Shown: piece by piece, positions 24,605-34,240 of the stretch
How the letters are laid out: every line of letters starts with the position of its first letter
Numbering within the stretch: the stretch's first letter is position 1
Origin: a virus
DNA length: 64,000 nt
IMG/VR virus record: IMGVR_UViG_2162886007_000107
Location: 62,001 to 126,000 of that record
Reading direction: 5' to 3' (one strand)
Translations under genes and position numbers: made by a program
The notes under the pieces: generated by a model
Told to the model about the DNA's origin: nothing
The model's database searches: none
What the model saw: the letters and a program-made list of their open reading frames with translations, nothing else

Positions 24605-26812
24605 ATGGTTGATATCTCGCATTTAACCGAGCAGCCGAAGTACAAGTATCTCAAACGTGAGAATGAGATGCTTCCAGAACTTCAGGGTGTTTGTACGAAC
24701 TTGGTTCCATTTCCATGGATCAGTTCACCTACTCGTATGTACATGGTCGGGAACATGATTCCCAAAGCTGTAGACGTTAACGGTCGCAGCGGTCGTAAGT
24801 TGGTTACTGGTGCAGAGTTTCATTATGCAGATGGTGCTCGTCGAATCGAAGCTCCATCGAACATGGTTATCGAAGGTGTGTTCTACGTTCGTTCATTGAC
24901 TCAGTCGGGAGAACCTACTGATAAATGGAACTCCATGTATTTGGTGTTCAAGAACGATGAACTCAATGCGTACGATGTACTGGAGCTACCGCGGTACAAC
25001 ACGCAGAACACCTACATCGGTTTCGAATATGTGTATGACAAAGAAATCATGCGCAAGATCGACATCGGTGCACGGTTTCCGAAAGGAACCATTTTTGCCA
25101 AGAGTCCTCGGGTTTCTGAGAGTGGCGAGTGGATGTTTGGTACAGACCTTAAAGTTTGTCCTGGATCTTTCCACTTTACCGAGGAGGACGGTGTTGCAAT
25201 CACTGACGAATGTGCTTACGAGAAACTTCGTTGCATGTTCAAACATTCTCGTAGCCATCAATGGAATGAGGATGAGTACGTTCCGCTGATGTTGTACGGA
25301 ACTGACGAGAATCCAAAACCGTTCCCTGAGTCTGGTGAACGTGTTCGTTCAGATGGCATTGTGATGGGTTTCCGTCGTCGTGATCCACGTACGGCACTCA
25401 CTACACTGACCAAGAAAGCACTGCGTACTCCTGATCGCAACTTCGACATTCTGTTCCATGCTCCTGTGGATGCAGAAGTAATGTCGGTAGAGGTTCTCAG
25501 CGAGCGGATGAAAAATCAGGCGAACAATCGTTCTACTGAGCACATCGAACAAACTCATAACCGTGTGCTGGATCGTTATGAGAAGCGTCAAAATGAAATG
25601 AACAACGATATCATTCGTTGGTATTACGGTAAACTGGCCAAGAACAACGGTCAAGATATTCCGGTGTCTTTTGCGTTGGATACCTTCCTGCGTTTGGGCA
25701 TGGCTAACAGCACCCGAAATAACTTGGGTAAAGTGAACACCATGTTCCGTGGTATCAAGCGTCAGCGGTTGAAGGACTGGAACGTAACGATTCTGTTGCG
25801 TGAGTTGGTCCCAGGTAAGAACAAGTTCAAAATTGCAGGTATGAACGGGGACAAAGGCGTAATCGTTCGGATCATTCCGAAAGCCATGGCTCCTCGTTAT
25901 GCTGACGGCACAACTGCTGACATCGTCGTCAACAACTTCCCTGCGTTCCGTCGGCAGATCTTCTCCATGCTCATGGAGCAATCTGTCAACTTCATCAACG
26001 CCAACATCCATAAAGAAGTTGTTGCTTGCCGTAAGGTCGGTGACTTCGAGGGTGCGTTCGCTAAGCTGCTTAAGTTCTTCGACACTGGGTTCCCAGAGTT
26101 TGGCGAAATGGTTCGGGACACAATCTTCGAACCAGACACAATTGCAGACTACGTGAACTACGTTGCCAAGACTCAAATCTCGGTGCGTGTTAATGTGGAT
26201 ACCAAGCTGTACGGTATTGCGATCATCCGGGCGTTGCGTGAGGTTTACGCCTACAAGCCAGAGAAGATCTACTTCACTGACTCGTTGGGTGAGGAACTGG
26301 AATCAGATAACCCGGTACTGTTGACCAACCAGCACTTCATGTTGCTGGATAAGTTCGGTACAGATATGAGTGCACAGTCGTTGCCTCTGTCTAACTTGTT
26401 CGGTATGCCGGCTAAGCCTAGCGAAACCAACAAGTACGGGAGCTTCTTGCAGAACAAGCACAACCGTAACAAAGGTGAAGACGAAGCTCGTCTGAACTTG
26501 AGTCAATCCGGTGGTAAAGAAACGGTTAAACAGTTGGCGATGGGTAACTCTCCAGAGCTGAAGGTTCGCATGACACGTCGAATCATTCGGGCAAATGACG
26601 TTTGGGATATTGACCAGATCGTTAAGCCTGAGGAATATGACATGAACGTGGCGTTGCAAATGTCTGTGAGTTTGTTGTCTGACTCCGGCTGGTGTCTGCG
26701 GGAAGAGCTTGCTTCTGACCGTACTGAAGATACTGTCGCAGTTAACTACTTGCAGAACCTGGAAACCGATCCTTTACTGAAATCCATGCTTAGTGCGGAG
26801 CAACATCAATGA
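24605..26812 (+). CDS. Phage RNA polymerase beta subunit, C-terminal half
   Basis: A 735-residue protein. K409-x7-K417 (KIAGMNGDKGV) matches the two invariant active-site lysines of bacterial beta (E. coli K1065 and K1073, same spacing). The following RIIPKAMAPRYADGTTADIV aligns with the conserved region after them. It belongs to the nonvirion polymerase (phiKZ gp71-73-like). In phiKZ I recall this gene being interrupted; here it is continuous. Its last bases overlap the beta' C-half start (ATGA), so the two are translationally coupled. Confidence 0.9.
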   Translation: MVDISHLTEQPKYKYLKRENEMLPELQGVCTNLVPFPWISSPTRMYMVGNMIPKAVDVNGRSGRKLVTGAEFHYADGARRIEAPSNMVIEGVFYVRSLTQSGEPTDKWNSMYLVFKNDELNAYDVLELPRYNTQNTYIGFEYVYDKEIMRKIDIGARFPKGTIFAKSPRVSESGEWMFGTDLKVCPGSFHFTEEDGVAITDECAYEKLRCMFKHSRSHQWNEDEYVPLMLYGTDENPKPFPESGERVRSDGIVMGFRRRDPRTALTTLTKKALRTPDRNFDILFHAPVDAEVMSVEVLSERMKNQANNRSTEHIEQTHNRVLDRYEKRQNEMNNDIIRWYYGKLAKNNGQDIPVSFALDTFLRLGMANSTRNNLGKVNTMFRGIKRQRLKDWNVTILLRELVPGKNKFKIAGMNGDKGVIVRIIPKAMAPRYADGTTADIVVNNFPAFRRQIFSMLMEQSVNFINANIHKEVVACRKVGDFEGAFAKLLKFFDTGFPEFGEMVRDTIFEPDTIADYVNYVAKTQISVRVNVDTKLYGIAIIRALREVYAYKPEKIYFTDSLGEELESDNPVLLTNQHFMLLDKFGTDMSAQSLPLSNLFGMPAKPSETNKYGSFLQNKHNRNKGEDEARLNLSQSGGKETVKQLAMGNSPELKVRMTRRIIRANDVWDIDQIVKPEEYDMNVALQMSVSLLSDSGWCLREELASDRTEDTVAVNYLQNLETDPLLKSMLSAEQHQ

Positions 26813-28821
26813 CGATGCAAGTTAGTCTGCGAGAATTTGCCGATTTGTCTGAAGCTGATATGTTGCGGTGGCGAGGAACACGCCGTGCAGTTGATGTGTT
26901 AGATGATGAAGGCAATATCGGGCTGTCGGACACTTACGCGTTGATGTTGACCTGGCAAGGGTTGATCATTCACCGTAAGTACCCGGAGGTTCCGTATCAC
27001 GTTAAGGAGTTGGTTCCATCCAAGCGTGATCCGGAATTCAAGCACGTTGTTTACAATGACAAAACCCTCAAGATTCCAATGGACTACGTCTTGGGGGTAA
27101 TTGGTCCGAGAATCGACGACCCGGAAGAAGTCGATGGTCTGAAACGGTTGATCCATGCCTGGCAGGCAAAGCTCAACAACATGATCGTGGTAATGAGTGA
27201 GCGATCTGTTCTTTCTGCTCGCGCAGAAGACGTGGATGACCTGGCGATGAATCCGGGTATCGTTGAGATTCGGGAGAAAGTACAAAGCGGGCAGATCAGC
27301 ATTGACGAAGGTGAAATGCTGTTCAGCGATTACATCAAGATGGACGAGTCGCTGGATAACAACACTGTAGCACTGATGGCTCGTACTGGCGGTGTGAGTA
27401 TCAACCAGGCTTATCAGCTGGCTGGTGTTCGTGGCGGGGTGTTTGACTTGCCTAACCACATTCTGCCTAACCCAATCATGAGTAACTATTCTGAGGGTAT
27501 CGTCAAGCAAGTGGATGTGCTTGGTGATGGTAAGTCATCCGGTATGAGTTTGATCTCTAACGGTCGTGGCCTGAAAGACTCTCAGTGGTTCCACCGTAAG
27601 ACTCACTTGGCGACTGCGGTTATCCAAGGTATCTTGCACACTCATGACTGCGGTTCTGACGATTACGCAGAAATGCGGATTGCCAGTACTGATATGGCGA
27701 TTGCCATGTTGGGCAAACACCGTCTGTTGGATAACGGTAGTGTGGAGCTTATCGACCACAAAACTGTGAAGAACATCAAGGTCGGTGAGACTGTATCCTT
27801 CCGCACTATCGGCTTCTGCCGTTCTGGTGTGGATGGGATGCCGTGTGGTAAGTGTTACGGTGCGATGAAGTCATCGATTCCGTACAACGTTATCATGAAG
27901 CGTACTGCTAACGTTGGGATGTTCGCATCTACCACGATCTGTAACCCGCTCGGTCAGAAGATGCTTTCTACCAAGCACTTTATCCGTAACGCTGTAACCC
28001 GTCGGTTTGAGGTACAGCAGAAAGATAGACAGATCCTCACTTCTAACGGTAACGAGATCTTCCTCAAGGGCGACATGTGTCAAGAGGGGACCAGGATTAT
28101 CCTCAGAGCCTCTATCCAGAAAGATCTGGCCGACTTGCGTTCTCTGGACGTACTCGACGAGATCTCGGTGGACAAGCTCCCGTACTTCGATGACATCACG
28201 TTCCAATATGAAATCGAAGACGTAATGGTTGGCGGTAAGACCATTCAGCAACATTCGGCACAAACTTCGGTGGCCTCGCGGAACTCGCGGTTCAGTACAG
28301 GCTTCGTACAGTACGTGTTGAAGATGGGCTGGGAGATCCTGGATCGGAAACACATTGCGGTAGATTTGAAAGACTGGAACTTCGAAGACCCAATCTTCGT
28401 ACTTCCATTCACTCGGGAAGGCCTTGATGCGCACCGTAAGCGTGTTGAGAACTTCATGACCTTTAACAAACGTAATGCTGCCTGGAAAGCACAACCGGTA
28501 ACTCCGAAGATGTTCGGCGAAGTTCTCGGTGAGTTCTGGACTCTTATCAATCAGGAGACCAAAGGTATTAACATCGTACACCCAGAGACAATGCTAGCAG
28601 CATTGCTTTGTAAGAAACCTTCCGAGGGATCGTACAAACTTACTTTGGGTAGCGGTGAGAAGTACTTTGAAAACTTTATGACGTGTGTTGAAAATCGTGG
28701 AGCTGGCGGTCTTATGATCGCGCAGGGGCAACAATCTGTATTGTCCAACATCAAAACGTTCCTCGTCAAAGACAGGCAAGCATCTCCGTTGGAAGCGTTC
28801 TTCCAACATGGGGTGTCCTAA
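26809..28821 (+). CDS. Phage RNA polymerase beta' subunit, C-terminal half
   Basis: A 670-residue protein carrying the beta' regions after the catalytic loop. ARTGGVSINQAYQLAGVRGG corresponds to the F-loop and bridge-helix start. The SSGMSLISNGRGLKDSQWFH segment corresponds to the trigger loop. Cysteines C281 (HDCGSDDY), C337, C346 and C349 form the second zinc site. GQKMLSTKHF stands where bacteria have GTQLTMRTFH. Together with the products of 12856, 24605 and an N-terminal beta half outside the window it would make the nonvirion enzyme (phiKZ gp74-like). Confidence 0.9.
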   Translation: MTMQVSLREFADLSEADMLRWRGTRRAVDVLDDEGNIGLSDTYALMLTWQGLIIHRKYPEVPYHVKELVPSKRDPEFKHVVYNDKTLKIPMDYVLGVIGPRIDDPEEVDGLKRLIHAWQAKLNNMIVVMSERSVLSARAEDVDDLAMNPGIVEIREKVQSGQISIDEGEMLFSDYIKMDESLDNNTVALMARTGGVSINQAYQLAGVRGGVFDLPNHILPNPIMSNYSEGIVKQVDVLGDGKSSGMSLISNGRGLKDSQWFHRKTHLATAVIQGILHTHDCGSDDYAEMRIASTDMAIAMLGKHRLLDNGSVELIDHKTVKNIKVGETVSFRTIGFCRSGVDGMPCGKCYGAMKSSIPYNVIMKRTANVGMFASTTICNPLGQKMLSTKHFIRNAVTRRFEVQQKDRQILTSNGNEIFLKGDMCQEGTRIILRASIQKDLADLRSLDVLDEISVDKLPYFDDITFQYEIEDVMVGGKTIQQHSAQTSVASRNSRFSTGFVQYVLKMGWEILDRKHIAVDLKDWNFEDPIFVLPFTREGLDAHRKRVENFMTFNKRNAAWKAQPVTPKMFGEVLGEFWTLINQETKGINIVHPETMLAALLCKKPSEGSYKLTLGSGEKYFENFMTCVENRGAGGLMIAQGQQSVLSNIKTFLVKDRQASPLEAFFQHGVS

Positions 28822-28832
28822 CCGAGTACTCC

Positions 28833-28866
28833 CCGTCTAGGGGAGTAGCTCCCCCTAGACGGTTTT
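28833..28866 (+). terminator. Stem-loop between beta' C-half and helicase
   Basis: CCGTCTAGGGG (28833-28843) pairs with CCCCTAGACGG (28852-28862), followed only by TTTT. The helicase ATG begins 16 bases later, so it is a weak terminator or attenuator. Confidence 0.6.
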
Positions 28867-28878
28867 AGAGGCTGGTTG

Positions 28879-30417
28879 ATGCGTACTGTTGCTAATATAG
28901 AAACAGCGAACTGTTACTTTAGAGTATCAAATTTCTACGGAGAATTCGCTGACAAGGTAATCAAGCGCTTTTGTAAATCGGAGCTTACTAAGTTCGAAAT
29001 GCAGAAGATCCCAGGGACCAGACACAAAATCTGGAAACCCACCCACGTATTTGCCAGAGCAGAAAACGATCACGAAGTTTACAGAATGCCTTTAAGTGTT
29101 CTGAACGACTTCATCAAGCATGCTCAGTACTGCGGGTATAACTCTGCCCGTATCAAAATGAGTGAGAAACCGATTGATCGGGTTACACACATCACTCATG
29201 CCTTGCGAGAGAAGTACCAAACTCCTAGAGAACACCAGGTCGAGTGGATTACATATCAGCTAGAGCCTGGGCCACTCAAGGTAAACAATTGCTTCACCGG
29301 TGGTGGTAAGACCTACATGGCCTTGTTCACTGCCGTAAAACTCAACACAAGGGCTCTGATCACCATTCAGCCTCGTTACATCCCGGTATGGCAGAAAGAC
29401 ATTGCTGAAATGTTTGATATCAAACCGGAAGACGTGGTCGTATGGGAATTCAGCGACTTGGTCAGATTGGGTGAGCTTATTAAGTCAGGCAAGATAGATC
29501 CTAAGTTTGTAATCCTGCCGACTACCCGCATCATGACTTACCTCAAGAATCAGCGTAAAGATCCTTCGCTACCATCGTTGGATGAGATTTTTGATGACAT
29601 CGGTGCTGGTCTGCGTGTGATCGATGAGGCTCACGAGAGCTTCCACGAAGTAGCGGTTTCCATGATGTACGGTAACCCTGCTAAGACCATCATCCTGAGC
29701 GCTACGCTTAAGGCTGACGATCCATTCTTGAACAAGATGTACCTCACCATGATTCCTAAGGCAATACGCCTTAAGGAGCCTGACAATGAGAACTACATCG
29801 ACATTGTCGCTTTCATGTATGACATTGACCCAAGGAAGTACAGACTCAATACTCAGCAGAACGGAACCTACAGTGATATTGCACTGGAGAAGTCTATTCT
29901 TAAGAGCCCCGAGTTAACTGACTTCTACTTTGAGCTTACGGACGCGATGTATCGTGAGTTCTATCTTGACAAGAAGGAGGAAGGGACCAAGTGTCTGTTC
30001 TTCTTTACCTTGATTGAGATGTGTCAAGTCATGTGTGAACGTTTCAGGGAAAGATACCCAGGAGAGGACTTCGATACGTATCTCGGTACGTTGGACAAGA
30101 AGAATCCGACGAAGTACTTGGAACATGAAAACTTAATCACCACACCTGGTAGCTGTGGTACTGGTAAAGACATCCCTGGGCTGGTTACCACTATCTGCCC
30201 ACACACGGTGTTCTCGACTCAACGTAACAAACAAATCATTGGACGTCTGCGTAATCTGTTGGGCAAATTCGGTGATCGCATCACACCGGTATTTGTGTTC
30301 CCGGTTTGCAAGAGCATTCCGAAACATCACGATTGTCTGGCTAAGCGCAGGATTGCACTTGCTAGCAAGCAGAAGTCCTTCCGTAAACAAGAATCCGGTA
30401 TGGCTATGGCAGCCTAG
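28879..30417 (+). CDS. SF2 DNA/RNA helicase
   Basis: A 512-residue superfamily-2 helicase. The Q-like lead EHQVEWITYQL is followed by motif I GGGKT (K144), motif Ia-like ALITIQPRYIPVWQKD, motif II DEAH (249-252), motif III SATL, and motif VI-like RNKQIIGRLRNLLG. The layout resembles phage helicases such as T4 UvsW; the substrate cannot be told. It follows the polymerase operon with only a weak stem between them. ATG 28879 is chosen over a TTG one codon earlier; AGAGG is seven bases upstream. Confidence 0.85.
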   Translation: MRTVANIETANCYFRVSNFYGEFADKVIKRFCKSELTKFEMQKIPGTRHKIWKPTHVFARAENDHEVYRMPLSVLNDFIKHAQYCGYNSARIKMSEKPIDRVTHITHALREKYQTPREHQVEWITYQLEPGPLKVNNCFTGGGKTYMALFTAVKLNTRALITIQPRYIPVWQKDIAEMFDIKPEDVVVWEFSDLVRLGELIKSGKIDPKFVILPTTRIMTYLKNQRKDPSLPSLDEIFDDIGAGLRVIDEAHESFHEVAVSMMYGNPAKTIILSATLKADDPFLNKMYLTMIPKAIRLKEPDNENYIDIVAFMYDIDPRKYRLNTQQNGTYSDIALEKSILKSPELTDFYFELTDAMYREFYLDKKEEGTKCLFFFTLIEMCQVMCERFRERYPGEDFDTYLGTLDKKNPTKYLEHENLITTPGSCGTGKDIPGLVTTICPHTVFSTQRNKQIIGRLRNLLGKFGDRITPVFVFPVCKSIPKHHDCLAKRRIALASKQKSFRKQESGMAMAA

Positions 30418-30425
30418 GTGGTGAA

Positions 30426-30833
30426 ATGACAGCAAAGAGCCATTACACTCTAGTGGCTCCCGGTATTGGCACTGCTAATGGTGTGGTGAAACTGGTCTTG
30501 GAGGAAGCCTTAATCAGCTTCTTCCTTGGCTATTCCTTACCTGACGAGGTCTATGACGACTGCTGGTACTATTCAAATATTCGGGATCACTTCCTGGATG
30601 ATGACGGATATCCAACAAGAGCAGCCTGCGATAGTGATCAGGAGTATTGGAACTATTGCAGAGATCCAAGCGTGGGTATCAGGGAGCTGACTGAGAAGGT
30701 CTCAGGACATCTGGAGAACATCATTGAACTTAACGAACGTGGGATCAATGACCTCTACGATCGTAGGGTGTTCACTGCTCCCTTTGACATCGTTTTCCAT
30801 GGTAACGCAATAACCATGGTTTTCCGAGGGTAA
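30426..30833 (+). CDS. Small unknown protein (135 aa)
   Basis: ATG at 30426, with TAGGTGG upstream. It begins with a hydrophobic helical segment (KLVLEEALISFFLGYSLPDE) and ends in beta-like FDIVFHGNAITMVFRG. It is the first of three adjacent small genes with this helix-then-beta-hairpin layout. No family recognised. Confidence 0.72.
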   Translation: MTAKSHYTLVAPGIGTANGVVKLVLEEALISFFLGYSLPDEVYDDCWYYSNIRDHFLDDDGYPTRAACDSDQEYWNYCRDPSVGIRELTEKVSGHLENIIELNERGINDLYDRRVFTAPFDIVFHGNAITMVFRG

Positions 30834-30837
30834 AGAT

Positions 30838-31200
30838 ATGAAGCAAGAGGTAAGAGCTTTATTCATTAACACACCAGGGATCGAGGAGTGTGAAAACTAC
30901 TGGGTGGTTCAGCGTCTCATTGAACACCGTATCCGTTGTGTTATGACTGGTTCGGAGTTCTCTGATATTTCGCGAGATCTGGTGCTGAAGTTTCTGACAG
31001 CCCCGGATGACGCGGACACCCCGGAGAAGTTGAACCACTTCCTCACAGTGGAGGCTGAGCGCCTGCTGAACACGTTCAACCTTTACGAGCAACTGCCGGA
31101 CTACCAGGATGCAATCGCAAGCCTCAAGCCGTTTGAGGGGCTTTCTTTCAGCATTACTTCGATTACCATGACCGGCTTCCAGATTCTTATCTACATGTAA
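30838..31200 (+). CDS. Small unknown protein (120 aa)
   Basis: ATG at 30838, four bases after the preceding stop. The N-terminal part is helical (ECENYWVVQRLIEHRIRCVM) and the C-terminus beta-like (LSFSITSITMTGFQILIYM). It resembles its neighbours in layout rather than in sequence. Confidence 0.72.
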   Translation: MKQEVRALFINTPGIEECENYWVVQRLIEHRIRCVMTGSEFSDISRDLVLKFLTAPDDADTPEKLNHFLTVEAERLLNTFNLYEQLPDYQDAIASLKPFEGLSFSITSITMTGFQILIYM

Positions 31201-31210
31201 GGGAAAAGGT

Positions 31211-31870
31211 ATGACTACCTTTGTTCTTGAGATCAACCCAGAAACCAGGGAAGAGTTATACTCTGATATCGGTGAAGTCTTTATTGGGTTTGTCTTAATT
31301 GAAGCCTTGCACAACATTCTCTTGGTAAAGCGTCCGGGGATCCTGGGGGTACTTGATCAAATCGAGTTTCCTTTGGATCTACCAGACGACCACCCTGAAA
31401 TAGGACTGGCTGAGAATGTAGGCATGGAGGTAGATACTTCGGTCGAGTATTTGCTTGAGATCCTGAAGGGGCTGGACGTTGCAGTAGGAGCCATCTTGCC
31501 AGATGATGATTATGAGTATGGTTCCTACTACTACGAAATAGTAATGCAGAAGTTGGCGATTGCTATTACCTCTATTGAGGAATGTAACCAGCCTTCTCAA
31601 CTGCATTCTCTTTCAGAAATCTTTGGTAGTCCCAAGTACGCTAGTGGTTTCTCTTTCAAGGTGGTGCATTACCCTGATCGAGTTGTAGTTGTACTGAGTC
31701 CCAAAATGAATCCCCTTGGCATGGGTAAGCCTAGCGACTCTCTGGCTGCCTTGCTTAATGGCGGTGATCCAGAGGGTAACCAGTCCTACTTCTACGAGGA
31801 GGAAGTGTTGCAGATGTCTGAAGAAGCAACCATGTCGGCCATTACCCGAATGTTGGGCGGCGGATACTGA
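31211..31870 (+). CDS. Unknown acidic protein (219 aa)
   Basis: ATG at 31211 follows AAGGGAAAAGGT. It contains FIGFVLIEALHNILLV, then an acidic helical middle (LPDDDYEYGSYYYEIVMQK), beta-like FKVVHYPDRVVVVLSP, and a helical end. It is the last gene before a bidirectional terminator. No family recognised. Confidence 0.75.
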   Translation: MTTFVLEINPETREELYSDIGEVFIGFVLIEALHNILLVKRPGILGVLDQIEFPLDLPDDHPEIGLAENVGMEVDTSVEYLLEILKGLDVAVGAILPDDDYEYGSYYYEIVMQKLAIAITSIEECNQPSQLHSLSEIFGSPKYASGFSFKVVHYPDRVVVVLSPKMNPLGMGKPSDSLAALLNGGDPEGNQSYFYEEEVLQMSEEATMSAITRMLGGGY

Positions 31871-31879
31871 TAGACCTTG

Positions 31880-31934
31880 TACTACTCCCTAGCCCCGTTA
31901 AGGGCTAGGGAGTAGTATACTTTCTTTATTTTTT
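31880..31934. terminator. Bidirectional terminator
   Basis: TACTACTCCCTAGCCC (31880-31895) pairs perfectly over 16 bp with GGGCTAGGGAGTAGTA (31902-31917), followed by CTTTCTTTATTTTTTTTGC. Convergent genes lie on both sides. Confidence 0.88.
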
Positions 31935-31937
31935 TTG

Positions 31938-33239
31938 CTATTTGATCGCAGTAGCCAGATCCAAAGTAACAATCTTGTTACCTGCAACGTGAGCAGCCTT
32001 CATCTTCTGCAACATGGCGTTGGTAGGCATACGGACTACTTCAGCACTAACCTGGTTCTTGTTGGAACCCAAACCGCTGCCACAGCACATGAAGCAGTAG
32101 TTGTCGTCAGGAGTGATGCAGAAGTTGGTGGTACGGATAACCAGCACCTTACCCATGTACTTATCAATAAGCTCATTGGTAATGAGAACAGACTCACCGC
32201 CGATGAGAGCAAAGCTACCAACCCAGTTACCTTTGGCAGTCTTGTCAATGGTGATAACCTCACCCCACTTAGTGCCGCAGTCGTCTTCAGCAACCACACG
32301 ACGACCTACAATCTTCAGGTAATCCTTAACCTTAGCACCGCCCTCACCAGTAGACATCGAACGGCTATACGAACCCACAACGGCCGTGTTGATGTAGTCG
32401 ACGATCTTCTCTGGATCCATACCGTCTTCCAGAGCCATCGGCAATGCCACCCAGCCAGTACCGTCAGCATTAGGCTCAACACCGAAAGCAATGAACATAC
32501 GTTTACGGGCGTTATCAATGAACTTCTTCTCAATGTAGAAGGAAGCACCTTCACTGTTGAGCTGTTCTTCCATGTCCATCTTGACCAGGATGTTTACCGC
32601 AGCAGTAAATGCAACCGGATCGTTAAGCTTCCCTTCTTTCTTGAGTGCGTCGAAGAGTTCCTTCTTCTTAGCCATGACCGTAGGGCTAGGCGTCAGACCT
32701 TGCAGGCCAGGCGTACGAATGTAGTAGGTACCCAAGCCTTCCAGGAAGTTAAGGTGCGTTGTAAACTTCATACAGGCGCTTACAGGGGCTTTACCTTCAG
32801 GTACTTCTTCCCCTTCAGCTGGATCATCTACCATGACTGAAGAAAGCAGACCTTTAACCAGATCTGCGGTGAACTCTTCATTCTTGAAAGGAACGATCGC
32901 ACCGAATACTTCCCAAAGAAGAACCACGTTACAGAGGATCAATCCAAAGACTGTCTCCTGTGGCACTCCTTTCAGCATCGGGTGGAAGTCACCAGGGATA
33001 TCTACTGGATCATCCATTACAAAGAACGGTTCTTTTACATCACCGTCCAGAGTAACTTGTTGTTCATCAATGATGGCTTGGAACTTACCCTTCTCGACAA
33101 ACACAGCCCCAGGAACCTTCTTGAACTGCTCGCTTGAGTCAGGTCCTTCAAACTGGATGGAAATAATCGATTGGATTGCCGCTTTCTCTGCATACCAGCG
33201 GTTAGCAAACCAGATCTTTAGAAAGTCAACCTTTTTCAT
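31938..33239 (-). CDS. Second beta' C-terminal RNA polymerase subunit (virion polymerase, phiKZ gp80-like)
   Basis: A 433-residue protein. The segment from SYSRSMSTGEGG (about 290-301) to RRVVAEDDCGT (313-323) matches the bacterial beta' trigger loop followed by VVTEDDCGT. The second zinc site is C321, C374, C382 and C385 (NFCITPDDNYCFMCCG). GQNTL-type sequence is replaced by KMKAAHVAGNK at the end. It is clearly distinct from the beta' C-half at 26809, so the phage encodes two polymerases. By size and order it fits the virion polymerase packaged to transcribe early genes. The start overlaps the stop of the upstream minus-strand gene (ATGA). Confidence 0.8.
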   Translation of the reverse strand: MKKVDFLKIWFANRWYAEKAAIQSIISIQFEGPDSSEQFKKVPGAVFVEKGKFQAIIDEQQVTLDGDVKEPFFVMDDPVDIPGDFHPMLKGVPQETVFGLILCNVVLLWEVFGAIVPFKNEEFTADLVKGLLSSVMVDDPAEGEEVPEGKAPVSACMKFTTHLNFLEGLGTYYIRTPGLQGLTPSPTVMAKKKELFDALKKEGKLNDPVAFTAAVNILVKMDMEEQLNSEGASFYIEKKFIDNARKRMFIAFGVEPNADGTGWVALPMALEDGMDPEKIVDYINTAVVGSYSRSMSTGEGGAKVKDYLKIVGRRVVAEDDCGTKWGEVITIDKTAKGNWVGSFALIGGESVLITNELIDKYMGKVLVIRTTNFCITPDDNYCFMCCGSGLGSNKNQVSAEVVRMPTNAMLQKMKAAHVAGNKIVTLDLATAIK

Positions 33240-34198
33240 TTGTCTAGTACCAGTTTGTTAACAAACGCCTCCGCCTTAATCAATACCACTGGATCGTCAA
33301 TCCAGTTGTTGATGTTGACATTGAGACGTTCTTTGATGTGTGGGGAGTTGACGTCACTAATCAAGTAGAAGCCTGCCAGCTCCTTTACATAGGCAAGGAC
33401 ATTGTCTCCAGTGAGGTTCTGAGTAAGCGGTGCTAGTTCGGCTTGGAAGAAAGCCAGGAAGCTTTCCAGAGAGCCTCCCAGTTGACCGTTAAGACGAATG
33501 TGTTGCCAAGCTAACGTACCATCCAACAAATCCTTGTTGGCCTTTATACGAGCAATCAGAGAGTCCGGGAGTGCATCAGACAGATTCTCTCCGGACAAGT
33601 CATTCAGAACGGTTTGAAGGGTGATCTCACTAACGTCATCCAAGATGTCGTAATAGACTTCAACATCAAAATCTTCACCGTAGTACTTTTGCAAGCACAT
33701 GATATAACGCTCGGCTGGAGGAATGTCTCGCGATTCCAGAATACCAGCCATACCAATGAGATCTTGATAGCCTTGCACTTCGAACAAGAAGTGTCCTATC
33801 TTACATAAGGCTGGGAGTGTTTCTGCTTGTACCATCTCTTCGTTAATTGAGAATCCCAGCTGTCGTAGCAGGTTCAAAACACTCTCTAGCAAGATCTCGT
33901 AAACACGGAGTTTCTTCCCGGAGATTTCTTGCATCTCGTCGATCAACAGGTTGCTGATCTGATAAGGAACGAGGGTGCTAGGCCTTGCAATGACCGAGTC
34001 TTCATCCAGAGGCTGCTCCTCGTTATTAACGGGATTGCTGGAATCTGTAAGCAGAATTAAATTAAACGCATCAACCAATACTTTGGCTTGTACTTCAGGG
34101 ATAGTCTTCTTGAATTCTCTCCAAGGTCCCCCAATTACCGTTAGGGCAAGATCTTCATCTTGCTCCATCAAAATCGCTTCATCGGCTTGAATCAACAT
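33236..34198 (-). CDS. Unknown protein (320 aa), operon partner of the virion beta' subunit
   Basis: The start is ATG at 34198-34196 with GGTGGAGAAAGGG upstream on the minus strand. An upstream extension of the frame overlaps the opposite operon and is not used. The protein is acidic and helical (DEMQEISGKKLRVYEILLES, LESFLAFFQAELAPLT). It is translated ahead of, and coupled to, the polymerase gene. No family recognised. Confidence 0.75.
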   Translation of the reverse strand: MLIQADEAILMEQDEDLALTVIGGPWREFKKTIPEVQAKVLVDAFNLILLTDSSNPVNNEEQPLDEDSVIARPSTLVPYQISNLLIDEMQEISGKKLRVYEILLESVLNLLRQLGFSINEEMVQAETLPALCKIGHFLFEVQGYQDLIGMAGILESRDIPPAERYIMCLQKYYGEDFDVEVYYDILDDVSEITLQTVLNDLSGENLSDALPDSLIARIKANKDLLDGTLAWQHIRLNGQLGGSLESFLAFFQAELAPLTQNLTGDNVLAYVKELAGFYLISDVNSPHIKERLNVNINNWIDDPVVLIKAEAFVNKLVLDK

Positions 34199-34240
34199 AA
34201 ACCCTTTCTCCACCCGGACTAAACAAGGAACATAGCATTC

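Noticed and set aside
24605-26812. Intron or homing endonuclease in the beta C-half gene, as I recall for phiKZ
   Set aside because: The frame is continuous for 735 codons with normal motif spacing, so no intron is present here.
31935-32840. 301-codon plus-strand open frame
   Set aside because: It is antisense to the beta'-like protein, which has clear zinc and trigger-loop motifs.
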